Shown in pieces: positions 22,881 through 34,405 of a DNA stretch of 64,000 nt. This stretch comes from Hordeum vulgare subsp. vulgare. Its lineage: Eukaryota; Streptophyta; Magnoliopsida; Poales; Poaceae. Location of the stretch: contig NC_058519.1 of NCBI RefSeq assembly GCF_904849725.1, positions 578,702,676-578,766,675 of the forward strand, read 5' to 3'. Each line of letters opens with the position of its first letter. Position 1 is the stretch's first letter. The notes under the pieces were generated by a model. That model had not been told where the DNA came from. It searched no databases and worked only from the letters and a program-made list of their open reading frames with translations. The translations under genes and the position numbers were made by a program.

Positions 22881-25800
22881 TGTAACATCCCATATTTTGG
22901 AATGTTAATATAATTATTATATTGTTTGTTTGTTTGCTTGAGTGATTGAAACTTGAGTGAAATTTGAAACTTTTCAAAAACTTTTGAATGAGAGGGAATA
23001 AAATGACTTTCCCCTTCTCCGGTAAATTCAAATTCAATCATTTAAAAACAAAGAGAGAAGATGACATGACTTCTTCAACTATAAAGAATTTGAACGGAGT
23101 TTTGCAATTGAATTCTTTCAAATATTTGCCCTTGCTTCTCCATTTTTCTTCCCCGAGAAATACCCCGAAAAAACAAATTCTTGCAAGCAAGAAAGAGCGG
23201 AGGAAAATGACGCTCCCAAAATCAGGGGCATCTTGGAAATATTTTTGAGCCAAGAAAATCAGATCTTTATTGAGAAAATAATTACAAACCTTTATGGGTT
23301 TTTTCTGAAAAAAACATTTTTTGAAGTTTTTATTTTGGCCGTGGAGAAATGTTCATCGTGTAGAGAGTATTTTTCTTAAAATTTTGGTATATAATACCCC
23401 TATATTCCGTGCTTAAACTATTTCCTATTACACGTTTTTCATTCCTAGTTTTAATAAAAAAGGAAACAACTTTTATTTAGGAAAGGCATCTGGGCCCAAA
23501 AGGAAACAGATCCGGCCTAGGGATCCCGTCATCCCCTACCTCCAACGCCTTCCATCTCTGGCCATGGCCAGCGCCTCCAGGAAACTTCCTCGCCGGATTT
23601 CGCAGATTCCTTTCCCTCCTAGCTCGTCCCGTCGCCCCTATAAGAACCCCACCGGCCTCCGCACTCCATTTTCCCCAGCGCGTTGACCGCTCCTGCCCAC
23701 GTCACCGCGCCGCCCGCCCCAAACCTCGCCGGAGCCGAAGCTCCGAGAGCCTTTTGGCCGCCTGTGCCGTGCCACCCCTTGCCCCGACGGGAACCTCCTC
23801 CATCTGCCGCACCACACCGCCGCCTGCACCGGAGCCACCTCCCCTCGCCGCCCCATCGCCGGAGACACTGCCACGCCGGCAAGCCGAGCCACTCCAGGAA
23901 CTCCCCTGCCCGCGCCTTCATCGCCTCGGCCGCCCCAGCGCCCCCCCCCCCCACGCCGCCGGAGAACCCCACCGCCGACCGCCCCTCCTCCGCCGCCCCA
24001 CCCCTTCGGCGACTTCGCCACCTCGCCGGAGCAGCCGCCTCGCCGGAGGAAAATCTTCCCCGTGCCAGCAACGGTGAGAATTATCTCTCACTCTCTATTT
24101 TTTTTTGCTTTTATACCGTTAGATCTTTAACAAACGTGTTAGATTAGATCAAAATACCTCTTCGGTTTTTTGCCAAAAACCGAAACAGTTTTTCTTTACT
24201 TATAGTTTAGTCGGAGGACTTTTGTTATATAGCGGCCATTTGCTAGTTAAGCTGTAGCAGTGAACGGATTTCATCAAATCAGATCGTGCCACGTCATCGG
24301 TTCTCTTTTCTATTTTAATTCTGAAACACAGAGAGTTTCAATTTTCGTTTTCTCATAACTTTTGATGCACAACTCCAATGAGGTTGATTCTTTTTCCAGT
24401 AGATCACAATGTTTCTGTAGTTTACAAAAACATATTATTTGCCTATGTTTGATATTTTCAAATTTTAATTAGATCAGATTTAGTTTAAACCTTGTTTTGC
24501 TTATTCTCGGAGTTTAAAAATAGATTTTTAATTAATTATTTTTGCTACTGATCACTAGTGATCTTATTTATTAGTGGTAAAAATTTCAGAATTTTTTGAG
24601 TATCTTAGCTCATTATTTATGGTGAAACACTTTCTGTTTCACTTCCTTTAGTATTATGACTATATTCCTTTATTTAGTTGTTTTTAAATTATTTTTCTTT
24701 TATATTTCAGGAATATTATGTTTTGTTTCTGTTAGTTAACAGTAGGTTTGCAACAAGTTTTGATTTTATTTTTATATGTTATCATGAAATCAATTCTAGT
24801 TCTCTAATAACTTGCAATTGGTTTCTCCACTGTTTCAAATCCCGTTTGGAAATACTTTCAAATAGTTTTGTGAAAAGTACTTTATTTTATCCTAGTTAAA
24901 TTTATATCTTAGTTCCGAGTTATTTAAGTATTTTATTTTTTAGACAAAAACTATTTAGTGTTGATGTAGTAGAAGACTCCCTCGTCTTATTTGAAGTTTC
25001 CTTCGGATTCTTATTCACCCTCTCTTTTGTTTGGATTGCTAGAATGATTGCTAGTATGATATGGTTGTCATATAGATTTCATTGGAGAGTGACGAGTAGT
25101 CTATCAAGTTATTCCTCGAGAACGAAATTCTTCTTCGTCAACATCGCCAGGCAAGTCATTTGATCATGTATCACCTATGTTTTATGCATCGTAGTTCTAC
25201 CATCCTATGCCCAATTTGCATGCTGACTAGGTACTTGGAAATTATGGTTACATATTGTAGTATCATGTGGTAGGCACCCAACAACCCCGTTACTTGGCCC
25301 GGGACGACCAATTTCATATTGCTATGCTTGAGTAGACGGGATTCTGGTTGAGAGTTTATCACGAGTGATGCGAGAATAATTTAATAACCAAGACTGGTTA
25401 AGTCAAGACTTTTCAAGACCTCGTGATGCAATGCAACTCTGGGTGAAGGACGGTTGATCGGATCCCTGGAGAAACCAGTGGATGACCCGGGATGTTGGAG
25501 ACGTGCCATGACATCTTGCGGAAAGCTTCACCCAGGCTCAAAGAGACGGACGGATATTTTCAAGACCCAAGGCTTACCTGCACAGCCACAAGTCATTATG
25601 GGCTCTGGCTTGGTTGGACTATGCGGCGACTCTGGACAGGCGGTGCTAGCAAATGTAGAAGAATGGTAGGATTTGGATGGGCACCGTCAGGGATTCAGAG
25701 GGACCCGTTGAAAGATTATGTTTTGATCATCCGGTCTTCAAACACCCTGAAGTGCGAGGACATACACGGAGGCGATCAAATCTTGTGGGGAACGTGTGCA

Positions 25801-26412
25801 AAACTCTGCAGAGTACTCAAACCTAATCGATTAGTCGTGTCCACGGTCATGGACAACTTGAGCCAAAGGAACTGAAGTTATCTGGAATTCTCAACACGAT
25901 TTATATATATTTGATGTGGGTAATATTAATAACCTGGGTATGAGAACTGGTTGGCGGAACCATCTCATTAACAACAAACAGCGTAGTAATATTTTGGTTT
26001 TAGCCCCTCTTGTTGTAGGAGAAAAAATTGCTTTACGCTAAAACTTACAACCCCACCTGCCATATATGCATATAGTATAGATGACATTTTACCCCCCTCT
26101 CATAAGTGACTTGCCGGCATATTCAATATGCTGACCTACACGGCTACAACGTCTTATGTTGCAGATATTTTCTTCGATGAGTAAGAGTACGATTCAGGGT
26201 TACGGTCCGCACTCAACTTGTCATTGGTGTTTATTGGGACTCCACTCCCTTGACTGCTTCCGCTGAGATATTTAAGGTATATATCAGTTTTACGCTATTT
26301 CCATGTGATTGCACTTTGATATATACATTGACGTACCGTCTGTGCCAGCATACTGATCCAGGGATGGCACAGAGACACAGAGGCTTGACTCGTTTTGAGT
26401 TGGGTCGCTACA
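22881..26412 (+). repeat. right LTR of the LARD-like element (3532 bp)
   Basis: Same ends and order as 15878-19439, with scattered substitutions and small indels, for example a shorter C-run and a missing segment in the GC-rich part. The low divergence in the stretches I compared indicates a fairly recent insertion. Confidence 0.9.
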
Positions 26413-28600
26413 TTATCAGGCTGAAAACTCTTTCACATAAGCATCAGAGCCCCAAACTTTTAAGAAATGACAGCTTAGGTTTCTCTAAACCATAGTTCAT
26501 ACGGTGTCATCTCCAACGGAATTATGTGGTGCCCTATTTAAAGTGAATGCGGTTGTCTCTAATGCCTAACCCATAAACGATATTGGTAATTTGATAATAA
26601 ATATCATAGTCTGCACTATATCTAATAGGGCACGACTATGACATACGGACACACCATTAGACTATGGTGTTCCAGGTGGCATGAGTTGTCAAACATTTTT
26701 TAACGTGAAACTATTTTCACATTGTCTTAAATGTTTACCAAACTCGTAACTCAGATATATATGTTTACCTCCACGATCACATCATAGACATGTTATCCTT
26801 TTGTCACGATGATCTTCGACTTCACTCTGAAATTACTTGAACATTTCAATAATTCAGATTTCTATTTTATCAAGTAAATACACTAGTATCTACTCAAATC
26901 ATTTGTGAAGTATGAACACAATGATATCCACTGCGTGCCTCAGTACTCATCGGTCTGCACACATCAAAATGTATTACTTCCAACAAGTTACATTCTTGTT
27001 CCATCTCACTGGAAAAAGAGGTCTTCAGTCATCTTGCCCATGTGGTTTGATTTGCATGTCTCAAGTGATTCAAAATCTAGTGAGTCAAACGATCCATCCG
27101 CATGGAGTTTCTTCATGCGTTTATACCAACAGGCATGGTTTGCATGTTTCAAACATTTGAAAAATGAGTGAGTACAAAGATCCATCATCATGGAGCTTCT
27201 TCATGCATTTTATATCAATATGGCTCAAGTAGCAGTGCCACAAGTAAGTGGTACTATCATTACTACTTTGTATCTTTTGGTAACAATATTATGAACATGT
27301 GTATTACTATGATCGAGATTGAATAAACCATTCATTCTAGGTGCAAGACCATTTAAGGTATCATCCAACTAAACAAAATAACCATTATTCTTTTTAGATG
27401 AATAATCGTATTTGCCATTAACATAATCCAATCATGTCTATGCTCAAGGCAAACACCAAATAACAATTACTTAGGTTTTACACTAATCTCGATGGTAGAG
27501 GGAGCGTGCGATGTGTGATCATATCAACCTTGGAAACACACACATCGTCACCTTGCCTTTAACTAGTCTTTGTTTATTCTGTAGCTTTCATTTCGAGTTA
27601 CTAACACTTACCAACCGAACCAGTATCTTATACCCTCATGCTACTAGGAGTACTAGTAAAGTACACATCAATATCATATATATCCAATATACTTCTGTCG
27701 ACTTTGCCAGCCTTCTCATCTACCAAGTGTCTAGGGTAGTTCCTCTTCAGTGACTATTCCCCTTATTTCATAAGCACATAGTCTCGGGTTTGGGTTCAAC
27801 CTTTGGATGTCTTCATAGAGCAGCAACTGGTTTGTTGTTTAATGTAGTATCCCTTCAAGCCCTTTCCCTTCTTGAAACTAGTGGTTTTACAAACCATCAA
27901 CAATTGATGTTCCGTTTTGACTTCTACTTTCGTGGTGTCAAACATCACGAATGGCTCAAGGATCATCATATCCATCCTTGATATGTTATAGTTCATCACC
28001 AAGCTCTAGTAGCTTGGTGTCAGTGACCTTGGAGAACTATCACTGTCTCATGTGGAAGTTCAACTCCCACTCGATTCAAGCGATTGTAGTACTCAGATAA
28101 TTTGAGCACATGCTCTACGATTGAGCCCTTCTCCTTTACTTTGCAAACAAAGAATCTCGTCTGAGGTCTCATACCTCTCAACAAGGGCACGAGCATGAAA
28201 TCCCAATTTCATCTCTTGGATCATCAGATATGTCCCACGACGTTCAAAACGTCTTTAATGGCTTAATTCTAAGTTGTTCATGCAACACGCACTGAACTAT
28301 CATGTAGTTATAAAAAACATGTATGTCGGATGTTCGCAATATCTGCGGACCATGCTTGGGGTTCAACACACTGAGCGGTGCATTAAAGACATAAAGTTTT
28401 CTGCATAGCTATGAGGACAATCCTCAGTTAACGGACCGAGTCCGCACAATTGCTACTTCTATCTTTCAACTAAGATTTCTCTAGGAACATATCAAATACC
28501 GTAGAGCTATAGCGCAAGTTACATAATTTGCAAAGACCTATTTGACTATGTTCATGATAATTGAGTTTGTCTGATGAACTCCCACTTAAATCGACATCCC
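26413..28600 (-). pseudogene. Copia gag/integrase region, decayed
   Basis: On the minus strand 27190-27010 contain RMKKLHADGSFDSL and CKSNHMGKMTEDLFF, the pre-integrase zinc region seen intact in the plus-strand Copia at 54912. 26413-27000 is the integrase core, broken by many frameshifts, and 27200-28600 is decayed gag. At 26413 the frame reads AYVKEFS and is cut by the LARD-like element. No part is translatable over more than 70 residues. Confidence 0.7.
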
Positions 28601-29767
28601 TTTAGTCATTTAAGTGATACATGATCCATGTCGACTAACCCGTGTCCGATCATCACGTGAGACGGACTAGTCGTCATGGTGAGCAACTTCATGCTGATCG
28701 TATTCAACCATACGACTCATGTTCGACCTTTCGGTCTCTTGTATTCGAGGTCATGTCTGTACATGCTAAGCTCGTCGAGTCAACCTAAGTGTTTCGAGTG
28801 TGTAAATCTGGCTTACACCTGTTGTATGCGAACGTTAGAATCTATCACACCTGATCATCACGCGGTGCTTCGGGACAACGATCCTACGCAACGGTGCACA
28901 CTTAGGGGAATACCTTCTCAAAATTTTTATGAGGGCTCATCTTATTATGCTACCGTCGTTCTAAGCAATAAGATGAAAAACATGATAAACATCACATGCA
29001 ATCATATAGTGACATGATATGGCCATTATCATCTTTGCTCTTTCGATCTCCATCTTCGGGCATCGCATGATCATCATTGTCACCGGCGTCACACCATGAT
29101 CTCCATCACCATGACCTCCATCATCGTGTCTCCGTGAAGTCGTCACGCCAACTACTACTACTACTATAGCTAACCGTTAGCAATGAAGAAAAGGTAGTAA
29201 ACACATGGCGTCGCATCTCATACAATAAATTAAGACAACTCCTATGGCTCCTGCCGGTTGTCATACTCAACGACATGCAAGTCGTGATTCCTATTAAAAA
29301 ACATGATCATCTCATACATTAGACATGTAACATCACAAGTTTGGCCATATCACATCACATGTCAAACCTTGCAAAAACAAGTAAGACGTCCTCTAATTGT
29401 TGTCGCAAGTTTTACATGGCTGATTTGGGTTTCTAGAAAGAACACCTTCTTACCTACGTGACAGCCACAACGATGATATGCCAAAGCTATTTACCTTCAT
29501 AAGGACCCTTTTCATCAAATCCAATCCGACTAGAGTGGGAGAGACAGACACCCGCTAGCCACCTTTATGCACGGTGTGCATGTCGGCCGGTGGAATCTAT
29601 CTCACGTAAGCGTACGTGTAAGGTCGGTCCGGGCCGCTTCATCCCACAATACCACTAGAAAAGAATAAGACTAGTAGCGGCAATCAATTGACAAATCAGC
29701 GCCCACAACCTTTTGTGTTCTACTCATGCATGGAATCTACGCATAGAAAACCTGGCTCTGATGCCAC
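28600..29767 (-). other. Copia leader (5' untranslated region) and primer-binding site
   Basis: 28600-29150 is the reverse complement of leader sequence found on the plus strand at about 53030-53530. 29752-29767 read GTGGCATCAGAGCCAG on the minus strand, a methionine-tRNA-type primer-binding site next to the LTR. A short CTA microsatellite is at about 29150-29166. No gene is seen. Confidence 0.65.
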
Positions 29768-31534
29768 TGTTGGGTAACGTAGCATAAATTCAAAATTTTC
29801 CTATGCCATATTCAGATCTTCCTATGGATAGACCAGCAACGAGAGAGGGGTGAATGGATATTCATACCTTTGAAGATCGCTAAGCGGAATCGTTGCTAGA
29901 ACGCGGTTGATGGAGTCGTACTCGTGGCGATTCATATCGCGGTGTGATTCCGATCTAGTGTCGAATCACGGCACCTCCGCGTTCAACACACGTGTAGCCC
30001 GGTGACGTCCCCCACTCCTTGATCCAACAAGGAGGAGGGAGAGGTTGTGGAATATATCCGGCAGCATGACGACGTGGTGTCGATGGAGAGACGAGGTCTC
30101 CCGGCAGGGCTTTGCCAAGCACCGTGGGAGAGGAGGAAGAAGAAAGACAGGGCTCCACCGAGAGAGATGGAAAACCGTGTTCTCAATGGCCAAAACCCCC
30201 CGCTATATATAGGGGGAAGGGAGAGTGGCGCCCCCTTTAGGGTTTCCCACCCTAAAGGGGGGCGGCAGCACTAGATGGGACAGGGGGTGGCGGCCAGGAG
30301 GGGGAGAGGGGGGTGGCGCACCCCTGGTGGGCCTTAGGCCCACCTGACTTAGGGTTCCCCCCCCCTTCCCTCTCTAGGAGCCTTGGGATGTGTGTGGGAG
30401 GCGCACCAGCCCACCCAGGGGCTGGTTCCTTCTCACACTTGGCCCATGTAGCCTCCTGGGGTTGGTGGCCCCTCCCGGTGAGCCTCCGAAACCCTTCCGG
30501 TGGTCCCGACACTTTGCCGGTGGTGCCCGAAACATTTCCGGCGTCCAAACCCATCCATCCTATATATCAATCTTTACCTCAGGACCATCCCGGAGCTCCT
30601 CATGACGTCCAGGATCTCATCCGGGACTTTGAACAACCTTCGGTAACCTCATATATAAATTCCCTATAACCCTAGCGTCATCGAACCTTAAGTGTCTAGA
30701 CCTACGGGTTCGGGAGGCATGCAGACATGACCGAGTCACTCTCCGGCCAATAACCATCAGCGAGATCTGGAAACCCATGGTGGCTCCCACATGTTCCACG
30801 ATGATCTCATCGGATGAACCACGATGTCAAGGATTTAATCAATCCCGTATACAATTCCCTTCGTCTGTCGGTATAGAACTTGCCCGAGATTCGATTGTCG
30901 GTATACCCATACCTTGTTCAATCTCGTTACCGATAAGTCTCTTTACTCGTTCCGTAGCACGTCATCCTGTGATTAACTCCTTAGTCACATTGAGATCATG
31001 ATGATGTTCTACCCAGTGGGCCCAGAGATATCTCTCCGTCACACGGAGTGAAAAATCCCGATCTCGATTCGTACCAACCCAACAGACACTTTCGGAGATA
31101 CCCGTAGTGCACCTTTATAGTCACCTAGTTACGTTGTGACGTTTGATACACCCAAAGCACTCCTACGGTATCCGGTAGTTGCACAATATCACGGTCGAAG
31201 GAAAAGACACTTGACATTAGAAAAGCTTTAGCATACGAACAACACGATCTAGTGCTATGCTTAGGATTGGATCTTGTCCATGACATCATTCTCCCAATGA
31301 TGTGATCCCGTTATCAATGACATCTAATGTCCATGATCAGGAAACCATGATCATCTATTGATCAACGAGCTAGCCAACTAGAGGCTTGCTAGGGACACAT
31401 TTTGATCTATTTATTCATACATGTATTACTATTTCCTGTTAATACAATTATAGCATGAACAATAGACGATTATCATGAACAAGGAAATATGATAATAACC
31501 ATTTTATTATTGCCTCTAGGGCATATTTCCAACA
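29768..31534 (-). repeat. 5' LTR of the minus-strand Copia element (1767 bp)
   Basis: Plus-strand reading begins TGTTGGGTAACGTAGC and ends GGGCATATTTCCAACA, the exact reverse of the TGTTGGAAATATGCCC start of the plus-strand Copia LTRs. The promoter block (30203-30261) holds a TATA box and a perfect 13-bp hairpin. Confidence 0.85.
30203..30344 (-). promoter_or_regulatory. Copia LTR promoter: TATA box and two hairpins
   Basis: TATA box CTATATATAG at 30203-30212. In element direction it is preceded by a perfect hairpin with arms CCCCCTTTAGGGT (30231-30243) and ACCCTAAAGGGGG (30249-30261), loop TTCCC, then by a second with arms GGTGGGCC (30326-30333) and GGCCCACC (30337-30344), loop TTA. Confidence 0.6.
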
Positions 31535-33081
31535 GTAAGGGTGGCGCCGCTTTAACACCGAGATGAATTATGGACATCTCTGATAGATATTGTATTTATT
31601 ATTGATATGTTCATTTAGTACTCCATTTGTACACCATTTGTACTATAACTTACTCTTTATAAATGATATTTTACACATTGTGTCATGACCCGGTCGCTAA
31701 TAAGGGCCCAAACCTGTGTGCGTATTGTGTTAGTCCCTGCATCAATAGCTGACACGCACAATCGATGGTGAAATATCGAGAAGACAACACATGTCATAGT
31801 ATTTACATTAAAGATCGAGTGCTTTACAATACATACCTTCTTAGCTCATGGGCTTGCTTACAATACAATCATGCAGCACATATAGTGTTCTAGTCTTGTG
31901 GCGTTCGTCAACTCACAGGCAAGATTATAGCTTCGTAACCCTACTTCACACCTTCCCTTCATTATGGTAACCTGCAACATTATATGTTGTACCCACAAGG
32001 GTCCATACATTGGATGTATTGGCAAGCTTCACCAGGATTGGCTTATTGGAACATAAACATGCAAGTTGGAGTGGTTGTTTTCCTTTTGCGCGAGAAATAT
32101 TTTTTCCCTATATTTGCAATGGTGGTCTCCTCTAATAGTAGAATATACCATATCAAGCCGCAATCCTGGACATACAGTATAATGCAACAGTCCTAATATA
32201 AGCATTTGAGTGTGTGGGCCTCCACATCTTGAGCCCCAAGGTTTCCTATAGATGGTCCTGGTTCAATCCTAGTCCCGTGAGATCGGTACAACAACTCCCC
32301 GTTGGTTTAACCCTTTTATTTTAAAAGAAGAGGTGATGTGATCAAGATAACAATTCTCTCATGAGTTTCTCAAGAGTTGTGAGAAACCAGGGACACACCT
32401 AATCATGATTAGTTGTATACCCTCTATAGAGGTTTGTGTACTCTACCCGTGATTCCTGATCATACCCTCCTACTACTAAAGTTCAGTTGTGAAGTTGCTA
32501 AGTAGATCAAGATAAGACTTTTGGGAAGTAGTCGCCCTCTCAGAAATGACTGACCCAGTCCAACCTACGTGCAAGTGCTACATCTGCTGGTGTGCCATGG
32601 GAGGGTCCCCATAACTTACTTGGTCCAAATAGAGCCCATAATGCCTCACATGCACACATGAAAGCTACTCAACTTTGCACTCGTACAACTGTTTAAGCCT
32701 GGGCAGGTGCCCAAAACACATGTGGCAACCAAAGCAATACCGAAACACCGCCCATAGGATTCATTATTATGTTGTAGTTGAGTAGTCAACCATGAGGTCA
32801 TATTTTGGAATATAATTGGTGCTTCCCAATCCATGTTATAGCAACTAAGCACGTACACATGGGTTACAAGATCAGAGTATAATGAACCTATAATCATTCT
32901 ATTGGTCTTTGAAAATCCTACAAGAAATTCCTAGTTGAAAAAAATATAATGCAAGAAAACATAGGTTCTAATGTAGGGTTCCACTTGCCTGTTTTGATGC
33001 TTCTTCAATCTCCTAGTCTTGATCAAATTACTCTCGCTCTTTGTAACAGTCTATCGTAAGTAAAGAGCAATCATGAACAAC
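31535..33081. other. unclassified sequence, no gene seen
   Basis: Moderately AT-rich with no long frame and no recognised repeat. It is the sequence into which the minus-strand Copia element and the CACTA-like element inserted, so it may be an older, decayed element. Confidence 0.4.
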
Positions 33082-33129
33082 CACTACTGCAGTATGGTCC
33101 AAAGACAACGCACGTATCGGAGACCCTTC

Positions 33130-33520
33130 GACGAAATTGTTTGCGATGTAACATAACACACATGTCAAAAAAGTAATTGTGTGCGATATCACCCAAACAG
33201 TTTTTGTAAAAATTGTGTATGTGATGTTGCCTATTATTGCACATCGTTTTATCAAACGTAAACATGTGTCATGCTTTCACACAGTTTTACAAATGATGTG
33301 TGTGTACTTTATCATTGCACACAGTTATTATAATGCGACCATATGTGATGCCATGCATACAGTTTTTGCAAAAAATATGTGTGTAATGTAGCATATGATT
33401 GCACACGATGTTAAAAACGCAAATGTGTGTGATGTCTTACATACATTTTTTGCACACATTGTGTGTGCGATGTAGTCTGCCATCGCACACACTTTCATAA
33501 ATGGAACCGTGTGTGATGCC
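33130..33520. repeat. left subterminal repeats of the CACTA-like element
   Basis: At least six imperfect repeats of a unit close to GTGTGTGATG...CACACAGTTTTTGCAAA, about 60 bases apart. Related motifs recur inverted near the right end (35870-36110). Confidence 0.65.
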
Positions 33521-33560
33521 TTAAATTATTATTTTCTACACTTAACATGCATCATAGAAT

Positions 33561-34405
33561 CTTCCAAATTAAAATTTGGCGCTTTTCAAAGCTCATTAGC
33601 TATATTTGAGTCATTAACTACATTTCAAGTCATTTAATGAATATAATTGAAATTTGAACTATGATTGTATGAAACAGTATGCAAAAATGAAAAATCATAT
33701 TTAGGGCATTGAGTATATTTGTATGCCTCATACAAGAAACATATATAAATTTATAAGACATATGTGGCAAGAATTTACCGCGAACATGGAGTCTATTCGT
33801 ATTTAAATTATAAAAGCTGTATATCAAGTGTGAAAAATATTAAAATTGGCACAGTGTCATGATATGACCTCACTATGATGTGATAAATAATTAAGAAGGT
33901 TTCACATTTTTTATGTACATCCTTTAGAAATCAGACAACATGTGAGGAATGATCATGGTTTCGAGAGTGGTTGGTGGAGAACTTGTATTTTCCTTTGTCA
34001 TTTGACCTTGATTTTATTCTACAGTTAAGGTACACCATAAATCCTCCATACTAAAATTTGGCACTTTTTGGAGCTTATTTGCTATATTTGAGTCATTAGC
34101 TACATTTCTAGTCATTTAACGGTTACATTCGAATTTGAACTACGAGTATAGAAAATAATATACAAAAATGATTTGAAAAATTGTATTTACGTAAGTGAGT
34201 ATATGTGTATGCCTTATACAAAAAATAAATATAAAATTCAAATATCTATGTGGCAAGAATCAACCGTGGACATGAAGTCTATTGCTATTTTAATTCTAGA
34301 AAATGTAAATCATGTCTAATAAATATGAAACTTGGCATGGTGTCAAGATATGACCTCAGTATAATGTAGTAAAAAATTGAGAAGGTTTTCACTATTTTTA
34401 TAACG
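33561..34405. repeat. direct duplication of about 360 bp inside the CACTA-like element
   Basis: 33561-33920 and 34047-34405 match through shared blocks in the same order: AAAATTTGGCRCTTTT, TATATTTGAGTCATTA, GTGGCAAGAATYWACCG, GGACATGAAGTCTATT (or close forms), GATATGACCTCA. Divergence is considerable, so the duplication is old. Confidence 0.65.

Larger units (their letters stand above)
15878..26412 (+). mobile_element. complete LARD-like non-autonomous LTR element with 3.5-kb LTRs
   Basis: Two long direct repeats (15878-19439 and 22881-26412) start TGTAACATCCCA and end GGGTCGCTACA. They flank 3441 bases that begin with a primer-binding site (TGGTATTAGAGCA, 19444-19456) and end with a purine-rich tract before the right LTR. 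The flanks are TTATT (15873-15877) and TTATC (26413-26417), a 4-of-5 match to a target duplication. The interior has a gag-like ORF and a second ORF but no protease, RT or integrase. Just before the right LTR one frame reads NLEDEIHFKCGR, which resembles the pol C-terminus of Tekay/Del chromoviruses and suggests the parent lineage. It recalls the barley LARD/Sukkula class; the family name is not assigned. Confidence 0.85.
14917..31534 (-). mobile_element. Copia retrotransposon (Angela/WIS-like), minus strand, host of two insertions, 3' part missing
   Basis: Its 5' LTR is 29768-31534, with a primer-binding site at about 29752-29767, leader about 28600-29750, decayed gag 27200-28600, integrase 26413-27200, then the continuation 14917-15877. 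The two internal pieces are continuous in protein terms (AYVKEFS on the right, NKLETKADK on the left) once the 15878-26412 element is removed. The remainder of RT and the 3' LTR must be to the left of the window. The right target bases would be 31535-31539 (GTAAG). Confidence 0.8.

Noticed and set aside
15878..26412. Two 3.5-kb direct repeats as a segmental duplication of host sequence
   Set aside because: TG...CA ends, primer site, end tract and matching flanks identify them as LTRs.
29955..30605. ORFs of 67-118 codons in the minus-strand Copia LTR
   Set aside because: They cover promoter, hairpins and leader of the LTR and occur on both strands; no coding signal.
31535..33081. Possible LTR or gene in this stretch
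   Set aside because: No ends, primer site, frame or known motif could be found, so it is left unclassified.
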